This document shows, piece after piece, positions 1 through 9,069 of a DNA stretch of 64,000 nucleotides. The stretch is taken from the NCBI GenBank assembly GCA_016795285.1, contig JAEUIC010000020.1, positions 1-64,000 of the forward strand, written 5' to 3'. Source of the stretch: Planctomycetota bacterium (GTDB taxonomy: Bacteria; Planctomycetota; B15-G4; SIAN01). Positions within the stretch are counted from its first letter, which is position 1, and each line of letters starts with the position of its first letter. The notes below the pieces were generated by a model that had not been told where the DNA came from, made no database searches, and saw only the letters and a program-made list of their open reading frames with translations. The position numbers and the translations under genes are program-made.

Positions 1-88
1 CGCTCGCCCGATTGCGTGCGACCGCACGCTGGCGCGCTATGGTTCCCGACCATCGTCCGAGCTTGGCCCCCGTGATCCGAGGTGACGC

Positions 89-1210
89 ATGGCCGCTCCT
101 CGCAGCTCGCTGACTCGAGCGCTCGCGCCGCTCGCGGCCGATGTCGTCGCGGCGGCGGCGCTCGAGGCGCCGGGCGAGGCGCTGCAGGGGACGCTCTCCC
201 TCGTGCCGGCCGATCGCCGCTTCGTGCGCGCCGTCACCATCGATCTCTGCGGCCGGACGCCGCTCCCGGCGGAATGGGAGGCCGCGCAAGGGCAGTCGCG
301 GGGCGCCTGGATCCGGGCGCTCGCGGGCAGCGTCGCCGCCGCCGAATGGAGCTACGAGGAAGAGCTCTTCTACTTCCTGCTGATCGACAACTTCCGGCCG
401 TCCACCGACGCCTTCAGCGCGGTCCCGCAGCTCCTCGCCGAGCGCAAGCTCTCGATCCGCGAGCTCCTGCGCCAGGTCGTCTCGAGCCAGTTCTTCAACG
501 CGCGCAATCCGGGCAACGACACCTTCGTCACCGTCGTCCTCGAGCAGCTGCTCGGCGTCACGGTGCAGAAGGAGCCGGCGCTGCTCGAGGCGGGCAAGCG
601 GATGTACGACGGCTACACGACCACCGTGCTCGGCAAGAGCGGCGCGAGCCAGGCCGATCTCGTGCGCATCGCGGTCGACCACGCGCAGTTCGAGCCGACC
701 TTCCTCGAGCGCCGCTTCACCGCGCTCTTCGGCGAGGCGCCGCCGAAGAAGCGGCTGGCCGCCGACGCCGCGCGGCTGCGCGCCGAGCCGCTCTGCTTCC
801 CCGAGCTGCTCGCCGGCTGGATCAGTTCGGCCGCCTACGAGCAGCGCCTCGCGCGGCCGCGCCCGAAGAGCGATCGCGTCTTCGTCCGTTCGCTCTACGC
901 CGACCTGCTCGGGCGCGCGCCCGATTACCAGGAGTTCCGCCGCTGCCGCAACGCGCTGCTCGCCCTCTCCGACTCGCGGCCGCTGCGCTCGGTGCTGATC
1001 AAGATGATGCTCGACTCGGGGGTCGCCGACGGCGCGCTCGGCGCCGGTGCGACGCCAGCCGAGCAGGTCGCCGGCCGGTTCCTGCACTTCCTGGCGCGCC
1101 CGCCGACCGAGGCGGAGTGCGCCGCGTTCGTGCGCGAGCTCGAGGGGGGCGCGAGTCCGCGCCTCGTCCTGCGCGCGCTGCTGACCCACGCCGAGTACCA
1201 GAGCTACTGA
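89..1210 (+). CDS. DUF1549/DUF4214-like planctomycete protein
   Basis: The protein has 373 aa and no clear signal peptide. It carries two copies of the pattern R-x-F-x-R-x4-DL-x-GR-x-P-x3-E. The first, with core TIDLCGRTPLPAEWE, is near residue 50; the second, with core LYADLLGRAPDYQEF, is near residue 270. The first resembles the DUF1549 (PSCyt2) motif and the second the DUF4214 motif. Such proteins in planctomycetes are usually paired with a DUF1501 protein, as here, where the next gene starts 10 bases downstream. The ATG at 89 follows a GAGG box at 79-82. The role is unknown; there is no heme motif. It is the first gene of a four-gene operon with extracytoplasmic cytochromes. Confidence 0.75.
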   Translation: MAAPRSSLTRALAPLAADVVAAAALEAPGEALQGTLSLVPADRRFVRAVTIDLCGRTPLPAEWEAAQGQSRGAWIRALAGSVAAAEWSYEEELFYFLLIDNFRPSTDAFSAVPQLLAERKLSIRELLRQVVSSQFFNARNPGNDTFVTVVLEQLLGVTVQKEPALLEAGKRMYDGYTTTVLGKSGASQADLVRIAVDHAQFEPTFLERRFTALFGEAPPKKRLAADAARLRAEPLCFPELLAGWISSAAYEQRLARPRPKSDRVFVRSLYADLLGRAPDYQEFRRCRNALLALSDSRPLRSVLIKMMLDSGVADGALGAGATPAEQVAGRFLHFLARPPTEAECAAFVRELEGGASPRLVLRALLTHAEYQSY

Positions 1211-1220
1211 GGAGGTCGCC

Positions 1221-2387
1221 ATGTCCCGATCGCTCCCGCCGCTGTCGCGCCGCCGCTTCCTGCAGGCGGGCGCCGTCGCCGCCGGCACCTTCGCGCTGAG
1301 CTCGCCGCTGGTCTCGGGCGCCGCTGCGACCGCGGCGCCGGCGCTGAAGACCAAGCGCGTGCTGCTGGTCCTCTTCGCCGGCGGCGTGCGCAGCAAGGAC
1401 ACGATCGGCACGCCCGCCAACGTCCCGAACCTGATGCGGCTGGCGAGCCAGGGCGTCGTCTTCCCCAACTGCGCCGCCGCCAACCTCGGCCACTACGGCG
1501 CCTCGCTCTCGATCCTCACCGGCGTGCCCGAGTACATGGGCATCCGCGAGAACTCGCGCGGCTTCAACCCGACCATCTTCGAGTACGTCCGCAAGGAGCT
1601 GACGTTGCCGGCGAGCGGCGCGTGGCTCTCGGCCAACAACGGCTCGCAAGGGGTCAACTTCGCGTACGGGTTGAACCGCGGTTGGGGCAGCGCCTACGGC
1701 GCCAACGTCATCGACGGCGACGGCATCTTCAACCAGGAGTTCCGCGAGGTGCTCGGCCAGTTCGGCACGCCGAGCGCGGATGACCCGAAGTCGTACGACG
1801 CGCTGAACCGCCTGCGCGGCGCCATCGGGGACGAGGCGGCGCGCGGCGCGGTCAACGATGCGGCGACGGCCGCGCGCGTCGAGAAGTACATCGTCGACGA
1901 GCTGACCAAGAGCGAGACGGCGAGCCTCACGGGACCGGGCGCCGGCGACGCCAAGGCGCTGCGCATCGCGGGCAACATCCTGCAGATCTTCCGGCCCACC
2001 CTCGCCTGCGTCTCGCTCACCAACGCCGACGTCGCGCACGGCTCCTACAACGCCTACGTCGACGTGATCCGCCGCAACGACGTCGAGCTCGGCCGCATCC
2101 TCGACACCGTGCAGCAGGATCCGCAGCTGCGCGACTCGACCGCGATCTTCGTGCTGCCCGAGTTCGGCCGCGACAAGAACCTGAACCAGAGGAACGGCCT
2201 CGACCACGGCGACGCCTCCGACGAGCTGAACAAGGTGGCGTGCGTGGCGTGGGGGCCCGACTTCAAGCCGGGCAAGACGATCGCGGTCGACTGCAACACC
2301 ATCGACGTCTGCCCGACCGTCTGCAAGCTGCTCGGCGTCGAGTCGCCGCTCGCGCGCGGCCGCGTGCTGCCGCGGCTGCTCTCCTGA
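1221..2387 (+). CDS. DUF1501-like secreted protein (alkaline phosphatase/sulfatase fold)
   Basis: The protein has 388 aa. The N-terminus carries a twin-arginine signal (SRRRFLQAGAVAAG, then an Ala-rich h-region), so it should be exported folded through Tat. The mature part begins KRVLLVLFAGGVRSKD. Near the C-terminus it has EFGRDKNLNQRNGLDHGD, which matches the EFGRT...GRDH signature of DUF1501, an alkaline-phosphatase-superfamily family common in planctomycetes beside DUF1549 proteins. The Asp and His of this motif are the expected metal ligands. The usual nucleophile region is not obvious, so the activity is unproven. A GAGGAGG box lies just before the ATG. It sits 10 nt after the DUF1549-like gene and 8 nt before the cytochrome gene, within one operon. 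Confidence 0.8.
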   Translation: MSRSLPPLSRRRFLQAGAVAAGTFALSSPLVSGAAATAAPALKTKRVLLVLFAGGVRSKDTIGTPANVPNLMRLASQGVVFPNCAAANLGHYGASLSILTGVPEYMGIRENSRGFNPTIFEYVRKELTLPASGAWLSANNGSQGVNFAYGLNRGWGSAYGANVIDGDGIFNQEFREVLGQFGTPSADDPKSYDALNRLRGAIGDEAARGAVNDAATAARVEKYIVDELTKSETASLTGPGAGDAKALRIAGNILQIFRPTLACVSLTNADVAHGSYNAYVDVIRRNDVELGRILDTVQQDPQLRDSTAIFVLPEFGRDKNLNQRNGLDHGDASDELNKVACVAWGPDFKPGKTIAVDCNTIDVCPTVCKLLGVESPLARGRVLPRLLS

Positions 2388-2395
2388 TCGCCGCG

Positions 2396-5300
2396 ATGGT
2401 CGCTCGCCTTCCCGGTCGTCGCGTGCGATCGCTCGCGCGCGCGGCGCTGCTGCTCGCGCTCTTCGTGGCGGGGGCCGCCGCCGCGACGAGCCCGGCGCCG
2501 CGGCAGGGGGCTGCGCCAGCGGCACCGCGAGGTGGCGCACTCGCGGCGGCCGAAGGGTGCACGAACTGCCACGGCGGCATCGAGGAGATGCATCCGTGGC
2601 AGCCGTTGAGCTGCACCGCGTGCCATGGCGGGGACGCCAAGGCGACCAAGAAGGAGCAGGCGCACGTCAAGCCGCGCGGGCCGCTCCCCAACGACGAGCG
2701 CCTCCTGCCGCTCGACTTCGACCCCGAGTGGCTCCAGTTCACGAACCCGGGCGACCTGCGCGTCGCGAAGCGCGTCTGCGGCAGCTGCCACACGAACGAG
2801 TGCGACGACCTCTTCAAGTCGCTCCACTGCACGACGGCCGGCCACCTCTCCGACAGCCTCTACGAGAACGGCCTCACCAAGGAGCGGCGCACCCGCTACT
2901 CGATCTTCCCGGTCGCCGACAAGGACGGCCGGCGACCGCCGGGCGCGTACGCCGAGCTGCCGGGCTTCCCGCGCGCCGACGATCCGGCGCGGCGCGACTC
3001 GCTCGCCGGCCACGTGACCGACCTCGGCCGCAAGAGCTGCATGCAGTGCCACCTGTGGGGCTCGGGCACCGCGGTGCGCGGCCGCCTCGGGCAGGACGGC
3101 AACTACCGCGGCGCCGGCTGCTCGGCCTGCCACGTCACCTACGCCGACGACGGACTGTCGCGCAGCGGCGATCCGACCATCGACCGCTTCGAGCCGGGCC
3201 ATCCCGAGCGCCACGCCATGGTGAAGGCGCCGCCCACGCAGACCTGCGTGCGCTGCCATGTCGGCGATGCGTCGATCGGGCTCCACTTCCGCGGGCTCGC
3301 GCAATTGGTGCCCGGGATGCCGGCGGGGCCGGAAGTGCCGGGGACGACCAACGCGCTGCAGAACGGCGTCTTCTACGTGAACGACCGCGCCATCGTCCCG
3401 CCCGACGTCCACCACGAGCGCGGCATGCACTGCGTCGACTGCCACACGATGCGCGACGTGATGGGGGACGGCGAGATCTGGGGCTTCATGGAGCACGCGG
3501 TCGAGATCGAGTGCACCGACTGCCACGGCACCTTCGACGAGGTCTCGGCGCTCGTCACGTCGCGCGGGCGCAAGCTCGACCACCTGAAGGTGGAGGCGGG
3601 GCTCGTCTACCTCGAGTCGAAGGTCGACGGGAAGCGCCACTTCATCCCGCAGGCGGCGCACGTCATCGATCCGGCGCGGCCCGAGTACAACGCGAAGGCG
3701 GCGCGCGCGATGACGCCGCAGCACGAGCGGCTCGAGTGCTACACCTGCCACGCCGCGTGGAACGTCAACTTCTTCGGCTTCCACTTCGATCGCAACGAGT
3801 CGTTCACCCAGCTCGACCTCGTGTCGGGCGAGCGGACGGCGGGGCGCTGCTCGACGCAGGAGAAGGTCTTCGCGACCTACAAGCACTTCTACTTCGGCTG
3901 GAACGACGAGCAGAAGATCGCCCCCTACCTCGTCGGCTTCTCGACGATGGGCAGCGTCCATGGCGCCGACGGCGCGCTCCACCTCGACCAGGAGCTGCCG
4001 GTCACCGCCGCTGGCCTCTCCGGCATGACGATGATCCACCACCAGCTGCACTCGACGCGGGCACAAGCGCGCGGCTGCGTCGAGTGCCACCGCTCGCCCG
4101 CCACGGTCGGGCTCGGCTCGCCGAGCTTCCAGCTGTCGCGTGAGGTGGCGGCGCTGCTCGACCTGCGCGGCGTCCACCTGATCGCGGTCGATCGCGAGAA
4201 CCTCGACGCGTCGACGCCGCTCGCCTCGCTGGCGCTGCCGGGCGGGGTGGCGATCGCGGCGCGCTGCGACGACCTGCAGGGACGCTTCGAGACGCTCTTC
4301 GTCGCCATCGGCGGCGCCGGCGTCGCCGTGATCGACGCACGCAAGGCGGCCTTCCCCGAGAAGGTGGCGTTCCTCTCCACCGACGATCCGCGCGACCTGC
4401 TGGTGCGCGGCAACGTGCTCTACGTCGCCGACGGCCGCGCTGGCGTGCGCCTCTTCGACCTCGCGAACCCGCGCCAGCCGAAGGTGCTCGCCACGCTGCC
4501 GACGCGCGAGGCGGTCGGACTCGACCTCGCGTGGCCGCACCTCTACGTCGCCGACGCGACCGCGGGGGTGAAGATCTTCGACGTCTCGGTGGCGGGCAAG
4601 GTCGACCTGGTCGGCCATCTCGATCCGAACCTCGATCCGTCGCGCGCCGACGACGTCCACGCCGTGAAGGTGCTCTTCCAGTGGGCGCGTCCCGACGACG
4701 GCACCGGCGAGCGCACCGACGCGCGCGTCCTCGCGGCGGTGGCGGGCGGCCTGCAGGGCTTCTTCCTCTTCGACGTCACCGAGCCGTCGCGGCCCGAGCG
4801 CCTCTTCCCGCCGCCCGAGGTGCGCGTCGAGACGCCCGCGACCTCGGCGCAACCGGAGAGCGCCAATCGCGTGCTCGACGTGCAGGTGCTCTCGCGCTTC
4901 GACCTCGGCAGTCCCGGCGGCGACATCGCGACCGAGGAGCACGACTACGCCTACTTCGCGGTGCAGCCGCTCGAGGAGACGATGACGCCGGGTGCCATCG
5001 CGGTGGTGCGCATCACCGACCCGTACGCGCCGAAGATCGTCGCCGGCGCGCCGATGCCCGACGGCGCCTTCCGGCTGGCGATGGCCGCCTGGTACAACCC
5101 GCCGTTCCTGCGCCGCTACGCGCTGGTCGCCGGCCGCGACGCCGCGGCGGTGCTCGACACCTCGGCGAGCGACAAGCCGATGCTGCTCGGCACGCTGTTC
5201 GGCGAGGGGCTGCGGGTGCGCGACCTCGTCGTCGAGGAGTTCCCGCTCGATCGCATGGTCGAGATCGACGGCCGGCCGCTGAAGGACCTCTCCCACGAAG

Positions 5301-5401
5301 GGGCGCGCTTCCTCGACGCGGCGGAGATCCTGAAGGTGCTGCGCGTGCCGCTCGGCGTCGACGACGTGCGCGGCTTCGGGCTGCTCGGAGACGAGCGATG
5401 A
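2396..5401 (+). CDS. Decaheme c-type cytochrome fused to LVIVD-type beta-propeller
   Basis: The protein has 1001 aa from ATG 2396, chosen because it gives a Sec signal (RSLARAALLLALFVAGAAAA); the open frame extends upstream into the previous gene. Ten CXXCH heme sites lie between about residues 55 and 565: CTNCH, CTACH, CGSCH, CMQCH, CSACH, CVRCH, CVDCH, CTDCH, CYTCH and CVECH. A further HCTTAGH is not canonical. From about residue 600 the chain changes to repeats such as DLLVRGNVLYVADGRAGVRL and LDLAWPHLYVADATAGVKIF, which match the LVIVD repeat and suggest a beta-propeller. It is probably a periplasmic or surface electron carrier with a binding propeller. Its stop overlaps the next start (ATGA). 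Substrate and partners are unknown. Confidence 0.85.
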   Translation: MVARLPGRRVRSLARAALLLALFVAGAAAATSPAPRQGAAPAAPRGGALAAAEGCTNCHGGIEEMHPWQPLSCTACHGGDAKATKKEQAHVKPRGPLPNDERLLPLDFDPEWLQFTNPGDLRVAKRVCGSCHTNECDDLFKSLHCTTAGHLSDSLYENGLTKERRTRYSIFPVADKDGRRPPGAYAELPGFPRADDPARRDSLAGHVTDLGRKSCMQCHLWGSGTAVRGRLGQDGNYRGAGCSACHVTYADDGLSRSGDPTIDRFEPGHPERHAMVKAPPTQTCVRCHVGDASIGLHFRGLAQLVPGMPAGPEVPGTTNALQNGVFYVNDRAIVPPDVHHERGMHCVDCHTMRDVMGDGEIWGFMEHAVEIECTDCHGTFDEVSALVTSRGRKLDHLKVEAGLVYLESKVDGKRHFIPQAAHVIDPARPEYNAKAARAMTPQHERLECYTCHAAWNVNFFGFHFDRNESFTQLDLVSGERTAGRCSTQEKVFATYKHFYFGWNDEQKIAPYLVGFSTMGSVHGADGALHLDQELPVTAAGLSGMTMIHHQLHSTRAQARGCVECHRSPATVGLGSPSFQLSREVAALLDLRGVHLIAVDRENLDASTPLASLALPGGVAIAARCDDLQGRFETLFVAIGGAGVAVIDARKAAFPEKVAFLSTDDPRDLLVRGNVLYVADGRAGVRLFDLANPRQPKVLATLPTREAVGLDLAWPHLYVADATAGVKIFDVSVAGKVDLVGHLDPNLDPSRADDVHAVKVLFQWARPDDGTGERTDARVLAAVAGGLQGFFLFDVTEPSRPERLFPPPEVRVETPATSAQPESANRVLDVQVLSRFDLGSPGGDIATEEHDYAYFAVQPLEETMTPGAIAVVRITDPYAPKIVAGAPMPDGAFRLAMAAWYNPPFLRRYALVAGRDAAAVLDTSASDKPMLLGTLFGEGLRVRDLVVEEFPLDRMVEIDGRPLKDLSHEGARFLDAAEILKVLRVPLGVDDVRGFGLLGDER

Positions 5402-6654
5402 GGCACTATCGCGTCGCAGCGGTCGCGCTGCTCGTCGTCGCTCCGCCGCGCCTGCCGTGCGCCGTCGCGCAGGGCGAGAGCGCCGCCGCCAAGCAGTTCC
5501 TGAAGACGCTCGACGTCGACCAGAACGGCTTCGTCGGTCGCGCGGAGTGGAAGGGGTCGGGCGCGACGTTCGTGTCGCTCGACGTCGATCGCGACGGCTG
5601 GCTCACCGCCGGCGAGCTCGGCCGCAGCGCGAAGCCGGCGCCCGCGAAGCCGGCGGTCGAGGCGATCGCCGCCGATCGGCTGCTGGTCGCGATCGGCGAC
5701 CTCGCCGCCACCAACGAGCTGTTCGAGCGGCGCTGCCTCGCCTGCCACGACGAGGGGCGCATCGAGCGCGCCGCGAAGAGCGCCGCCGGCTGGGGCGAGA
5801 CGGTGCGCCGCATGCGCGAGAAGCAGGAGGCGTCGATCAGCGAGAAGGAGGCGCGCGCGCTGACCGAGTTCCTCGTGGAGCAGCGCGCGCCGATCGCCCG
5901 TTCGCAGGCGAGCTGGGGCACCGCCGATCCGGCGCGCGACTGGGGGCTGATCGTCGGCGGCGGCGACCTCCATCGCTTCGATCGCGATCGCGACGGCCGC
6001 TTCGACGTCGGCGAACTCGGGCGTCTCGTCCACGCGCGTGCCGACCTCGACGGCGACGACCTGCTCGCGCCCGGCGAGCTCGCCCTGCTGCCGCTCGCGG
6101 TCGATCGGCGCGCGCTCTTCGCGAAGCTCGATCGCGACAAGAACGGCGGCGTCTCGGCCAAGGAGCTCGGCGCGCCGACGCCGCTGGTCGCGCTGTTCGA
6201 CCGCAACGGCGACGGCGTGCTCGCGCGCGACGAGCTGCCGCGCTCGCGCCGCTTCGGCGGGCCGGTCACGATGATCCTCGCCGCCGACGCGAAGACGGCG
6301 CTGCAGGTGCTCGACCGCGACCGCGACAAGCGCCTCTCGACCGTCGAGCTCGCCCGCTTCCCGCTGGCGCGCGCGCGCTTCGACGACAACGGCGACGGCG
6401 ACCTCGAGCTGCGCGAACTCGAGACCGCGGTGACGGCCGCGCGCGTCGAGGGGCCGCTCGCCGCCTTCGACGACTTCTTCACGCGCTACGACCTCGACGG
6501 CAACGGCTCGATCTCGCGCGCCGAGTACCCCGGCCGCTCCGCGATGTTCCGCCGCCTCGACCTCGACGGGGATGGCGTCCTCACCGGCCGCGATGCGCCC
6601 GCGACGCTCGAACGCACCGACTTCTCGCCCGAGGCGCAGCGCTGGCGCGAGTGA
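5398..6654 (+). CDS. Secreted protein with about ten EF-hands and one c-type heme
   Basis: The protein has 418 aa from ATG 5398, which overlaps the upstream stop as ATGA. The N-terminus is a Sec-like signal ending in LPCAVAQ. Two EF-hand loops (DVDQNGFVGRAEW, DVDRDGWLTAGEL) come first. Then comes a short cytochrome c segment with a single CLACH site and a downstream VRRMREKQ helix. Eight more loops follow, including DRDRDGRFDVGEL, DRNGDGVLARDEL, DDNGDGDLELREL and DLDGNGSISRAEY. The loops keep the D-x-D-x-G/D-x6-E calcium pattern; one or two look weak (DRDRDKRLSTVEL). It is probably a calcium-binding periplasmic electron carrier working with the decaheme protein. The heme between EF-hand blocks is unusual. 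Confidence 0.85.
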   Translation: MRHYRVAAVALLVVAPPRLPCAVAQGESAAAKQFLKTLDVDQNGFVGRAEWKGSGATFVSLDVDRDGWLTAGELGRSAKPAPAKPAVEAIAADRLLVAIGDLAATNELFERRCLACHDEGRIERAAKSAAGWGETVRRMREKQEASISEKEARALTEFLVEQRAPIARSQASWGTADPARDWGLIVGGGDLHRFDRDRDGRFDVGELGRLVHARADLDGDDLLAPGELALLPLAVDRRALFAKLDRDKNGGVSAKELGAPTPLVALFDRNGDGVLARDELPRSRRFGGPVTMILAADAKTALQVLDRDRDKRLSTVELARFPLARARFDDNGDGDLELRELETAVTAARVEGPLAAFDDFFTRYDLDGNGSISRAEYPGRSAMFRRLDLDGDGVLTGRDAPATLERTDFSPEAQRWRE

Positions 6655-6663
6655 GGCCCGGGT

Positions 6664-6990
6664 TCACCGCACCCGCTCGATGCCGCCGCGCGCCACCGAG
6701 AAGAGGATGCACGGTTCGCCGCCCTCGAGCGCGACCGGCTCGTGGATCGATCCGGCGGCGAAGCGGTGGAACGTGCCGCAGCCGTACTCGCCCGCCGCGT
6801 CGCGGAAGCCGCCTTGCAGCACGAGGACGTCCTCCTCGCGCACGTGGCGATGGCGCGGATAGGTGCAGCCCGGATCCATGCGCACCAGCACGGCGACGTC
6901 GCCGCTCGCCGGATCGCTCCAGAGCGTCTCGACGTAGATTCCGGGCCGCTTGGTCGGCTTCCAGTCGACCGCCATCGGATCGAAGCGCAT
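6664..6990 (-). CDS. ChrR-like cupin domain protein
   Basis: This is a single cupin domain of 108 aa. The metal-ligand motif is PRHRHVREEDVLVLQGG (H-x-H and E), and a second conserved stretch reads GTFHRFAAGSIHEP. This pattern is that of the ChrR cupin family, whose members bind zinc and act as sensors or simple metal enzymes. No anti-sigma N-terminal domain is present, so it is probably not a full ChrR anti-sigma factor. The gene is divergent from mazG, with 32 bases between the two starts, so the two promoters must be compact or overlapping. It converges with the EF-hand gene, 9 bases away. Confidence 0.75.
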   Translation of the reverse strand: MRFDPMAVDWKPTKRPGIYVETLWSDPASGDVAVLVRMDPGCTYPRHRHVREEDVLVLQGGFRDAAGEYGCGTFHRFAAGSIHEPVALEGGEPCILFSVARGGIERVR

Positions 6991-7022
6991 CGCCGCTGCC
7001 TCCCGCCGCCAGGAACCGCCGC

Positions 7023-7823
7023 ATGAACCCGTCCGCCGATCCGCGCGTCGAGGAGCTTACGCGCCTGCTCGAGGTGGTCGACCGCCTGCGCGACGGCTGC
7101 CCATGGGATCGCGAGCAGACGCTCGCCTCGATGGCGCCGTGCGCGCAGGAGGAGGCGGCTGAGGTGGCCGACGCGGTGGCGATCGGCGCGCCCGACGCGA
7201 TCTGCGAGGAGCTCGGCGACCTGCTGATGAACGTCTTCCTGATGGGGCGCATCGCCGAGCAGGGCGGCCGCTTCGACCTCGCGCAGATCGCGCGGCGCAT
7301 CCGCGAGAAGCTGATCCACCGCCATCCGCACGTCTTCGGCGAGGCGACCGCCCGCGACGCCGCGCAGGTGCTCTCGCAATGGGATCGGATCAAGGAGGGG
7401 GAGCGTGCGGCGCGCGGCGAGGGGGGCGCCGGTCACTCGCGGCTCGACGAGGTGCCGCAGCGCCTCTCCGCGCTGGCGCGTGCGCAGAAGCTCGGCAAGA
7501 AGGCGGCGAAGGTCGGCTTCGACTGGCCCGACGCCGACGGGGCGCTCGCCAAGGTGCGCGAGGAGCTCGCCGAGCTCGAGGCGGAGCGCGCCGGAACCGC
7601 GACGCGCGAGCGCCTCTCAGCGGAACTCGGCGACCTGCTCTTCGCGGTCGTGAACGTGGCGCGCAAGCTCGAGCTCGACGCCGACCAGTCGCTGCGGGAG
7701 GCGAGCGTCCGCTTCGATCGCCGCTTCCGCCACGTCGAATCGCTGCTCGGCGAGCGGTTGCCGGGGGCGCCGCTCGACGAGATGGAGCGCGCGTGGCAGG
7801 CGGCGAAGGCGGCCGGGCTCTGA
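7023..7823 (+). CDS. mazG: Nucleoside triphosphate pyrophosphohydrolase MazG
   Basis: The protein has 266 aa, the normal size for two-domain MazG. It hydrolyses NTPs and dNTPs to the monophosphate and pyrophosphate and cleans the nucleotide pool in the cytoplasm. The N-terminal half has CPWDREQTLASMAPCAQEEA and EELGDLLMNVFL, the EExxE...ExxD metal-binding pattern. The second domain repeats it (KVREELAELEAE, SAELGDLLFAVVNVARKL). The central LIHRHPHVFG motif is typical of MazG. The start at 7023 gives MNPSADPRVEELTRLL, the usual N-terminus. A separate one-domain MazG-like gene lies at 49347. Confidence 0.95.
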   Translation: MNPSADPRVEELTRLLEVVDRLRDGCPWDREQTLASMAPCAQEEAAEVADAVAIGAPDAICEELGDLLMNVFLMGRIAEQGGRFDLAQIARRIREKLIHRHPHVFGEATARDAAQVLSQWDRIKEGERAARGEGGAGHSRLDEVPQRLSALARAQKLGKKAAKVGFDWPDADGALAKVREELAELEAERAGTATRERLSAELGDLLFAVVNVARKLELDADQSLREASVRFDRRFRHVESLLGERLPGAPLDEMERAWQAAKAAGL

Positions 7824-8041
7824 GTCGGGAGGGGCGGCGGCCGGCCACCGAGGCGGATGGCTCGGGAGTTGCCATTGCCGTGCTGCCCCCGCGCGGCCGA
7901 CGTGACGCGGTCGGCGCCGCTCCGCTGGCGTGACACGCGGCGCGCGGTTCGGATGAGGGGAAGTCGCTGCGGCGGACGGGCCATCACGACCCGATTGCCC
8001 GGGGGCGACGTCCGTGCGGCGAGCCGAGCGACGTGGCCGCC

Positions 8042-8069
8042 TTGTGGCTTCTCGAGACGGCGTTATAGA
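8042..8069 (+). promoter_or_regulatory. Candidate sigma70-type promoter for the SirB1-like gene
   Basis: TTGTGG at 8042-8047 and TATAGA at 8064-8069 are separated by 16 bases, 39 bases before the ATG at 8108. The A/T-rich hexamer stands out in this GC-rich intergenic stretch (7824-8107). No other feature is seen in that stretch. The -35 box is weak. Confidence 0.5.
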
Positions 8070-8107
8070 TCCGTCGCGGCACACCTGGGTTGACGCGGAG
8101 TAGGGCG

Positions 8108-9001
8108 ATGCAACGTCCCGATCCGGCGCGGATCCGCGCCTTGGTTTCGCTCCTCTCGGATGCGAACCCGCGCGTCGTCGACGGCGCTCGCAAGGCGCTG
8201 CTCGAGCTGGGTCCGAAGGCGCTCGCCGACCTCGATGAAGCGATCGAGTCGTCCGACGCGAAGCTGCGCGGCCGGGCGCGCCTCGTGCGCGACGACGTGC
8301 GCGGCCTCGTGCTCGAGGGCGCGATGCGGCGGCTCGGCGAGCGGATCGACCACGACGAGCGGGCGCTCGAAGAGGGTTGCGTCCTGCTCGCCCGCTCGCG
8401 CGACTTCGAGCTCGACGCCAGCACGGTCGGCACGGCGCTCGATCGGCTGGCCGACGGCCTCGCCGCCCGGCTGCCGGCGGTGCGGGAGCCGGAGGCGGTC
8501 GCGCGGGCGATCAGCCGGTACCTGGGGCGCGAGGTCGGCTTCCAGGGCGCGCCGCGCAACTACTACGACCCCGACAACTGGTTCCTCCACCTGGTGCTCG
8601 AGCGGCGCATCGGCATCCCGATCTCGCTGTCGGCGGTCTACCTGTTCGTGGCGCGGCGCCTGGGGCTGCCGCTGATCGGCATCGGCTTGCCCGGCCACTT
8701 CGTGGTGCGCTACGGGGCGATGGAGAGCGGTCTCTACCTCGATCCGTTCCACGGCGGGCGGGTGCTCGACGAGGCGGAGTGCGTGCGCTTCCTCGAGGAG
8801 CGGCAGGTCGACTACGACCCCGCCCACCTGCTACCGGTCTCGGACGGCGCGATCCTGCTGCGGATGCTGCGCAACCTCGTGCAGGGCTATCGCAGCCGCG
8901 GCGACGGCAGTCGCGTGCAGTTCCTCCTGCGGATGCGCAGCATGCTGGTCGGCGAAGAGGTCTCCGGTCCCGAGCTCGGTGCCGGCGAAGTCGACCGCTG
9001 A
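8108..9001 (+). CDS. SirB1-family protein (transglutaminase-like fold)
   Basis: The protein has 297 aa. The ATG at 8108 has a GGAG box at 8097-8100. The N-terminal third (LLSDANPRVVDGARKALLEL and following) looks like a HEAT-type helical repeat. Then comes the SirB1 core: FQGAPRNYYDPDNWFLHLVL, RRIGIPISLSAVYLFVARRL and IGLPGHFVVRYG. These match the Transglut_core2/SirB1 family, in which the cysteine protease triad is often incomplete. No catalytic Cys is seen before the His of GLPGHF; the expected position reads IPISLS. A peptidase role is therefore doubtful. The C-terminal part (LLRMLRNLVQGYRSRGD) is the TPR-like tail of the family. Confidence 0.85.
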   Translation: MQRPDPARIRALVSLLSDANPRVVDGARKALLELGPKALADLDEAIESSDAKLRGRARLVRDDVRGLVLEGAMRRLGERIDHDERALEEGCVLLARSRDFELDASTVGTALDRLADGLAARLPAVREPEAVARAISRYLGREVGFQGAPRNYYDPDNWFLHLVLERRIGIPISLSAVYLFVARRLGLPLIGIGLPGHFVVRYGAMESGLYLDPFHGGRVLDEAECVRFLEERQVDYDPAHLLPVSDGAILLRMLRNLVQGYRSRGDGSRVQFLLRMRSMLVGEEVSGPELGAGEVDR

Positions 9002-9069
9002 CGCCGCGCGCGGCGTCGCGCCGCGCCGACCGGCTTGCAGCGTCTTCCTGCACCGCTTCGCCGCGTTGC

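Noticed and set aside
2054..5296. Antisense open frame of 1080 codons opposite the cytochrome gene
   Set aside because: GC-rich DNA leaves long open frames on the other strand; the product is low-complexity Arg/Val/Ala-rich and lacks any family motif, while the + strand gene has clear heme sites.
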